Under the pieces are notes generated by a model, which did no database searches, had not been told where the DNA came from, and saw only the letters and a program-made list of their open reading frames with translations. A stretch of DNA of 9,122 nucleotides from CAYJAZ01 sp964371865 (GTDB taxonomy: Bacteria; Desulfobacterota; Desulfovibrionia; Desulfovibrionales; Desulfovibrionaceae): assembly GCA_964371865.1 (NCBI GenBank), contig CAYJOR010000084.1, positions 1 to 9,122 on the forward strand. The letters are read 5' to 3'. The position numbers and the translations under genes are program-made. This document shows positions 5,605 through 9,122 of this stretch, one piece after another (position 1 is the first letter of the stretch; every line of letters starts with the position of its first letter).

Positions 5605-7085
5605 TGTCTGATTCTGATTTCACACCTTTATTTGCACAAAATGCCGAGGGCGAATCATCTTATGATGGTTTGCCTGTCGGCAATTCTAAGTTTAAAAAGG
5701 GTAGTAAAAAAAATCAAGCTACTCCTCACTCTACAAAAGAGCAAAGAGCACAGAGAGATTTACTCGAAAGAGTTCCACCTCATAACTTAATTGCAGAAAA
5801 GGCAATAATAGGTGGTGTTTTCCTCAACTATTCTTTAATGCATAATCTTGTAGATTTGATTAAACCTGTAGATTTTTATGTGCCGGCGCACAAAATACTT
5901 TTTCAAGCCTTTATCGATTTATATAGGCTTTCAAAACCGATTGATGTTAAATCTTTACTTATTCACCTTGGTGACAACCAACAGCTTGAACAAGTTGGTG
6001 GAGGTGCATACTTAGCTGAAATTGCAGAACTTTACACAAGTGAAGAAAGTGCAAAACACTATGCAGAAATAGTGCGTGACAGATCTATGCAAAGAGATTT
6101 GATCGCAGCATGCGCTGACATCATTGGAAATAGTTATAATCCTGCAGTTGCCGTTGATGAACTACTTGGAGATTCGGAAAAATCTATTTTTGCGATATCT
6201 GAAAGAAAATCATCAAAAAGTTTTGAAACTATCGGAAATTTAACAGATAAAATTTTTGAAATAGCCACAATGCGTGCGGATCAAAAATCATCTGTAACAG
6301 GGATTCCGACAGACTATACTGACCTTGATAGAATGACAGCAGGTCTTCAACCATCTGATTTGATTATTCTCGCAGCACGTCCGGCAATGGGTAAAACTGC
6401 CTTTGCTTTGAACTTAGCGATGCGAACATCGGTACACTATAAAACTCCTGTAGCAATCTTTTCGCTCGAAATGAGTGCAGTCTCTTTAGCAGAACGTATG
6501 ATATCTTTGTGGGCTAAAGTAGAGCTTACAAAGCTTAAGCGCGGATTCCTTGACGATGACGATTGGCAAAAGCTTCATATGGCTGCTTCTCAACTTGAGA
6601 AAGCACCTATTTTTATTGATGACACTGGTGAACTTAATACTTTGACACTGCGTGCAAAGTGTAGACGTCTTAAGGCAGAGCACGGTTTGAAGTTTGTTAT
6701 AGTAGATTACCTTCAATTAATGCGTTCATCTCGTAACGAGTCTCGTGAACTTGAGATTTCTGATATATCGCGTAACTTGAAGGCTTTAGCTAAGGAATTA
6801 GATATACCTGTGCTTGCTTTGTCACAGTTGAACCGTAAGGTTGAGGAACGTGCAGATAAGCGTCCAATGCTTTCTGATTTGCGTGAGTCTGGAGCTATTG
6901 AGCAGGATGCAGATATCATTATGTTTATCCACAGAGATGATGCGTATAATAAAGATGGCTCACGTCCGATGACAAATGAAGCGGAGATTATTATAGGAAA
7001 GCATAGAAACGGACCTACTGGAGTAGTTAAGCTTGCATTTTTATCACAATATACAGCTTTTGAGAACTTACAACAAGGTGTATAG
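5604..7085 (+). CDS. dnaB: Replicative DNA helicase DnaB
   Basis: DnaB is the hexameric 5'-3' helicase that unwinds DNA at the replication fork and recruits primase. The 493-residue protein has an N-terminal primase-binding domain (about 55-160, beginning RVPPHNLIAEKAIIGGVFL) and a RecA-like motor domain from about 230. Walker A is ARPAMGKT (258-265), Walker B includes D368 (FVIVDYLQLM), followed by ALSQLNRKVEERADKRPMLSDLRESGAIEQDAD (around positions 395-430), and the arginine-finger segment is GKHRNGPTG with R468. The first 50 residues are a polar, low-complexity extension absent from many homologues. The ATG overlaps the rplI stop (TAATG), so translation is likely coupled; only a poor ribosome site is visible. 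No intein is present. Confidence 0.98.
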   Translation: MSDSDFTPLFAQNAEGESSYDGLPVGNSKFKKGSKKNQATPHSTKEQRAQRDLLERVPPHNLIAEKAIIGGVFLNYSLMHNLVDLIKPVDFYVPAHKILFQAFIDLYRLSKPIDVKSLLIHLGDNQQLEQVGGGAYLAEIAELYTSEESAKHYAEIVRDRSMQRDLIAACADIIGNSYNPAVAVDELLGDSEKSIFAISERKSSKSFETIGNLTDKIFEIATMRADQKSSVTGIPTDYTDLDRMTAGLQPSDLIILAARPAMGKTAFALNLAMRTSVHYKTPVAIFSLEMSAVSLAERMISLWAKVELTKLKRGFLDDDDWQKLHMAASQLEKAPIFIDDTGELNTLTLRAKCRRLKAEHGLKFVIVDYLQLMRSSRNESRELEISDISRNLKALAKELDIPVLALSQLNRKVEERADKRPMLSDLRESGAIEQDADIIMFIHRDDAYNKDGSRPMTNEAEIIIGKHRNGPTGVVKLAFLSQYTAFENLQQGV

Positions 7086-7171
7086 AGTAATTTTGAAATG
7101 AATACTTGTTGTGTTATTTTAGTTGGTTATAGAAAAATATTAAAAAAGTTGAAAAAAGAGCAAAAAAAAGC

Positions 7172-7201
7172 TTGACCTCCAAGTGAAAGTGTGGCAAATA
7201 T
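7172..7201 (+). promoter_or_regulatory. Candidate tRNA-Ser promoter
   Basis: TTGACC (7172-7177) is a strong -35 box preceded by A-rich tracts (7140-7170) resembling an UP element. The -10 is AAATAT (7196-7201) after an 18-bp spacer. Transcription would begin just before the tRNA. No terminator is visible after dnaB, so the tRNA could also be reached by read-through. Confidence 0.55.
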
Positions 7202-7211
7202 GTTTTCACGC

Positions 7212-7301
7212 GGAGAGATGGTAGAGCGGTTGATTACAGCGGTCTTGAAAACCGCCGTGGGTGGAAGCCCACCGGGAGTTCGAATCTCTCTCTCTCCGCC
7301 A
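7212..7301 (+). tRNA. tRNA-Ser (anticodon UGA)
   Basis: The 90-base gene folds as a class II tRNA. The acceptor stem pairs GGAGAGA with TCTCTCC, with discriminator G at 7298 and an encoded CCA (7299-7301). The anticodon stem GCGGT/ACCGC holds the loop CTTGAAA with anticodon TGA. A long variable arm (GTGGGTGGAAGCCCAC) is diagnostic of serine tRNA, and the T arm is GGGAG-TTCGAAT-CTCTC with one G-U pair. It reads UCA and probably other UCN codons. It is followed by a P4-type integrase and is the likely integration target of the island. Confidence 0.97.
7279..7301 (+). other. Probable island attachment site (3' end of tRNA-Ser)
   Basis: P4-type integrases commonly recombine at the last 15-25 bases of a tRNA gene. 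The integrase here lies 395 bp downstream in the same direction, the usual layout. The matching repeat expected at the other end of the island is not within the window, so the site is inferred. Confidence 0.45.
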
Positions 7302-7317
7302 CTAGATAATACGAAAT

Positions 7318-7362
7318 AGCCCCATAATGTTCATAAAGCATTGTGGGGCTTTACTTTTTTTT
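7318..7362 (+). terminator. Strong intrinsic terminator after tRNA-Ser
   Basis: AGCCCCATAATG (7318-7329) pairs with CATTGTGGGGCT (7339-7350) over 12 bp with one G-U, with a nine-base loop, followed by TTACTTTTTTTT. It begins 16 bases after the tRNA and should end its transcript before the integrase region. Confidence 0.92.
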
Positions 7363-7695
7363 GAATTTCGTTGAATCATGAAGTTCTTTTAGGTTCGTTG
7401 ACATACCGTAAAAGTTACGGTACATATTGCGGTATATGAAATTTCATTGTAAATAGATACCGTAAACATGCGCAAAGTTGCTGGTATCAATGCTTTTTTG
7501 ATAAATTTATGTACCACAAAATGCTATAGCGTACTATAGAATACTTTCTAAGTTTATCTTTTTGCTTGAATCCTTTTTAGAATATTTTTATTCACTAATT
7601 GGGATTAGGCTTTTATAGTTTAGATAGAGAATTCTTGTGTACCGTTAATTATTTTGAATGTACCGTATTTCGTGTACCGTAAAATAGGATTAGAG
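7363..7695. other. Non-coding integrase upstream region
   Basis: I see no gene in this AT-rich stretch of about 330 bases. It holds the TACCGTAA-type repeats listed separately, a CTATAG pair (7524-7529 and 7534-7539) around CGTA, and presumably the integrase promoter, which I could not assign with confidence. In islands of this class this is where integrase and excisionase (AlpA/Xis) sites normally lie. Confidence 0.6.
7403..7684. repeat. Array of TACCGTAA-type repeats upstream of the integrase
   Basis: Copies are at 7404-7411 (+) and 7415-7422 (-), forming the perfect dyad TACCGTAA-AAG-TTACGGTA; then a partial GCGGTAT on - near 7429-7435, then 7458-7465 (+, TACCGTAA), 7639-7648 (GTACCGTTAA), 7660-7668 (GTACCGTAT) and 7674-7684 (GTACCGTAAAA). 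The last three lie 14-21 bp apart immediately before the integrase ATG. The arrangement suits arm-type integrase binding sites or operators for int autoregulation. Confidence 0.7.
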
Positions 7696-8883
7696 ATGGG
7701 AAAATTAACCGATACTACAATTAAAAACTTTAAACCTCTTCCACAAGCGAAAAAACTCACTGATGGTGGAGGGCTCTATTTATATGTTTTACCAAGTGGT
7801 GGTAAATCATGGAGAATTGATTACGCTTTTGAACGAGTAAGAAAAACACTCACTTTAGGGCTTTATCCTTCTGTTACTCTCATGCAAGCAAGAAGAGAGT
7901 TGGCAGAGGTAAAAATCAAAATTAAAGCTGGTATTGATCCACAAGCTGAAAAAATGGCAGTAAAGCAAGCTGTAATTGAAGAAATTGAAAATAGTTTTGA
8001 AAGTGTTGCTCTCGACTGGATACAGAAAAAGCAAAATGATAGAACAGAAAAACACCGTCGTGATATTGTTTCAAAGCTTGAGAGGTTTATCTATCCTTAT
8101 CTAAAGAATAGAAATGTTACCTCAATAACTGCAAAAGAGTTGCTTGATGTTTTGCGAAAAATCGAAGCTAAAGGGCTTTATGAAACCACAAAGAAAGTGC
8201 TTGGCATTTGTAATCAAATTTTTTCTTTTGCAATTGGAGAAGGGAAGGTTGAGATTAATATCTGTTCAGGACTCACAAAACAGTTGATGACAGTAAAAAG
8301 AAAAAACTTTGCATTCATTACTGAAAAAAGATTACTTGGAAAGCTTTTGAAAGATATAGATGGTTATCCGCATAATATTTTGACGAAAACAGCTCGACCA
8401 AGTGAACTTATCAATGCAAAATGGAGTGAGTTTGATTTTGAAGAAAATCTATGGGTTATTCCCGAAGAACGTATGAAGCTAAGACGTAAGCATTTAGTTC
8501 CTCTCTGTGCTAGTGTAGCCAAGCTTTTGAAAGGACTTTATGAAATAACAGGTGAAACAGAGTATCTTTTTGCGAATTGGAATAATAAGAATAAACCTAT
8601 TACAATTGATGGCTTACGACAAGGGCTTAGGCGTTTAGGGTATGATGCTGAAACAATAACTCCTCATGGCTTTAGACACACAGCAAGCACGATGCTCAAT
8701 GAACTGGGGTATAACCGTGACCATATTGAAAAACAGCTTGCTCATTCAACAGGAAATACAGTGCGTGGAACATATAATCATGCTGAGTATCTTCAAGAGC
8801 GTAGAAAAATGGTGGAAGAATGGGCTGAATTTTTGGAAGACCTAAAAAGAAAAGCATATCCTATAAAGAGGATAGTTCAATGA
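7696..8883 (+). CDS. P4-type tyrosine recombinase (island integrase), possibly with an internal deletion
   Basis: The 395-residue protein would integrate and excise the island at tRNA-Ser. It has the N-terminal arm-binding DUF4102 domain (about 1-85: LTDTTIKNFKP, LTDGGGLYLYV, TLTLGLYPSVTLMQAR), a core-binding domain (about 98-195) and a catalytic domain (about 205-380). The catalytic set is present: R234 (ARPSELINAKWSEFD), K261 (ERMKLRRKHLVPL), H324 and R327 (HGFRHTAST), H350 (LAHSTGN) and nucleophile Y360 (GTYNHAEYL). Between DGY (222-224) and RPSEL only 9 residues are found, where relatives as I recall them have about 18, so a hydrophobic helix before R234 may be shortened. The start is ATG 7696, at MGKLTDTT, where homologues begin; a TTG at 7654 in frame would run through the repeat array. 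Activity is uncertain. Confidence 0.93.
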   Translation: MGKLTDTTIKNFKPLPQAKKLTDGGGLYLYVLPSGGKSWRIDYAFERVRKTLTLGLYPSVTLMQARRELAEVKIKIKAGIDPQAEKMAVKQAVIEEIENSFESVALDWIQKKQNDRTEKHRRDIVSKLERFIYPYLKNRNVTSITAKELLDVLRKIEAKGLYETTKKVLGICNQIFSFAIGEGKVEINICSGLTKQLMTVKRKNFAFITEKRLLGKLLKDIDGYPHNILTKTARPSELINAKWSEFDFEENLWVIPEERMKLRRKHLVPLCASVAKLLKGLYEITGETEYLFANWNNKNKPITIDGLRQGLRRLGYDAETITPHGFRHTASTMLNELGYNRDHIEKQLAHSTGNTVRGTYNHAEYLQERRKMVEEWAEFLEDLKRKAYPIKRIVQ

Positions 8884-8891
8884 GCTATCCT
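8857..8891 (+). other. Two mutually exclusive short hairpins over the integrase stop
   Basis: TATCCT (8857-8862) can pair with AGGATA (8869-8874), while AGGATAG (8869-8875) can instead pair with CTATCCT (8885-8891). The shared middle segment means only one can form. There is no following T-run. It may be chance or a 3'-end structure of the int message. Confidence 0.35.
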
Positions 8892-8903
8892 TCGAACGAA
8901 GAA

Positions 8904-8931
8904 TAATTATCCTTGGAGCCGCTTGAGCTTT
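8904..8931 (+). repeat. Imperfect direct repeat, left copy
   Basis: TAATTATCCTTGG (8904-8916), then seven extra bases, then TGAGCTTT (8924-8931). Compare 9032-9052: TAATTATCTTTGG directly followed by TGAGCTTT. The two copies are 128 bp apart and frame the long inverted repeat. Confidence 0.6.
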
Positions 8932-8940
8932 GAAGAGGGG

Positions 8941-9003
8941 AAGATTTTGTGATGTCAAGAGGTAAAGAGAGCTTGCGAACGTATCTTGACATCACAAAAT
9001 CTT
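8941..9003. repeat. Perfect 20-bp inverted repeat downstream of the integrase
   Basis: AAGATTTTGTGATGTCAAGA (8941-8960) is exactly complementary to 8984-9003, separated by 23 bases. A transcript would form a 20-bp stem, but no T-run follows on either strand, so it is not a standard terminator. It could be a transcription barrier, a protein-binding dyad, a decayed MITE-like element or part of an island-specific site. Confidence 0.85.
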
Positions 9004-9031
9004 GCACTAAAAAGACTAAAGCGGTCAGAGG

Positions 9032-9052
9032 TAATTATCTTTGGTGAGCTTT
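9032..9052 (+). repeat. Imperfect direct repeat, right copy
   Basis: TAATTATCTTTGG (9032-9044) is joined to TGAGCTTT (9045-9052). It matches 8904-8931 with one substitution and without the seven-base interruption. It overlaps the possible end of a minus-strand reading frame. Confidence 0.6.
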
Positions 9053-9122
9053 AAATGTATTTTCTGCTTTTTTGCCTTTAGGGGTTTGAAGGGGCTTGCC
9101 CCTCACCAGTCCCACGTGGAGA
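9035..9122 (-). CDS. Possible C-terminal end of a minus-strand gene entering from the right edge
   Basis: From the window edge a frame is open for 28 codons on the minus strand and ends with TAA at 9037-9035. It would read ...GKPLQTPKGKKAENTFKAHQR, a basic tail of plausible protein character. The other two minus frames here contain stops. The piece is far too short to identify, and an open stretch of this length is not rare by chance, so it is offered as a tentative partial gene only. If real it converges on the integrase, with the 20-bp inverted repeat between them. Confidence 0.3.
   Translation of the reverse strand, partial: LHVGLVRGKPLQTPKGKKAENTFKAHQR
9090..9103. repeat. Compact G/C hairpin AGGGGCTTGCCCCT
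   Basis: AGGGGC pairs with GCCCCT around TT, an unusually GC-rich spot in AT-rich surroundings. No T-run follows. It lies inside the possible minus-strand reading frame; similar G/C hairpins occur in mobile-element DNA, but no function can be assigned here. Confidence 0.4.

Noticed and set aside
6486..6919. Open frames on - at 6486-6716 and 6713-6919
   Set aside because: They are antisense shadows of the conserved dnaB motor domain.
7403..7684. CRISPR array or plasmid iterons
   Set aside because: The repeats are only 8-10 bp, vary in orientation and spacing, and sit beside an integrase with no cas or rep gene.
7654..7695. TTG start extending the integrase by 14 codons
   Set aside because: The extension is made of the GTACCGTA repeats and has no resemblance to the DUF4102 start; ATG 7696 gives the normal MGKLTDTT beginning.
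7855..8055. Open frame on - inside the integrase
   Set aside because: Antisense shadow of coding DNA, rich in Phe/Leu/Ser as expected from the complement of Lys/Glu codons.

Overview
The window is AT-rich bacterial chromosome. The gene order rpsF-rpsR-rplI-dnaB, with neither ssb (Firmicutes position) nor priB (beta/gammaproteobacterial position) between rpsF and rpsR, together with an amidase carrying an N-terminal TPR-like region plus AMIN domain, and an S18 with a CxxC...CxxH zinc-type motif, points to a low-GC relative of the Desulfovibrionaceae (Desulfovibrio/Lawsonia-like). This assignment comes from recalled family patterns, not a search.

Layout. (1) 1-539: 3' half of pgk on +. (2) 561-1718: a complete IS30-family element (592-1686) with an intact DDE transposase on -, sitting between the two arms of a 25-bp inverted repeat (24/25 match) in the convergent pgk/exonuclease intergenic region; a degenerate third copy of the arm lies at 1867-1889. 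(3) 1908-4158: a two-gene operon on -, a secreted N-acetylmuramoyl-L-alanine amidase followed by a DnaQ-like DEDDh exonuclease that overlaps it by 14 bp and starts at TTG. (4) 4159-4492: divergent intergenic region with a candidate rpsF promoter and a leader hairpin. (5) 4493-7085: rpsF, rpsR, rplI and dnaB, tightly packed on +. (6) 7172-7362: tRNA-Ser(UGA) with its own promoter and a strong terminator. (7) 7403-8883: an array of TACCGTAA-type repeats followed by a P4-type tyrosine integrase, the start of a genomic island. (8) 8884-9122: non-coding DNA with a perfect 20-bp inverted repeat framed by imperfect direct repeats, and possibly the last codons of a minus-strand gene entering from the right edge.

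The core part (translation proteins with the replicative helicase, envelope amidase, glycolytic kinase) is ordinary. The accessory parts are the IS30 and the tRNA-Ser/integrase island edge. The observations most worth following are the IS30 inside a dyad target, a 12-bp inverted repeat that would trap the transposase start codon in read-through RNA, a probable 9-residue deletion next to the catalytic Arg of the integrase, and the integrase-proximal repeat arrays. I see no clear evidence of a wholly new system inside this window; the island's cargo lies beyond its right edge.
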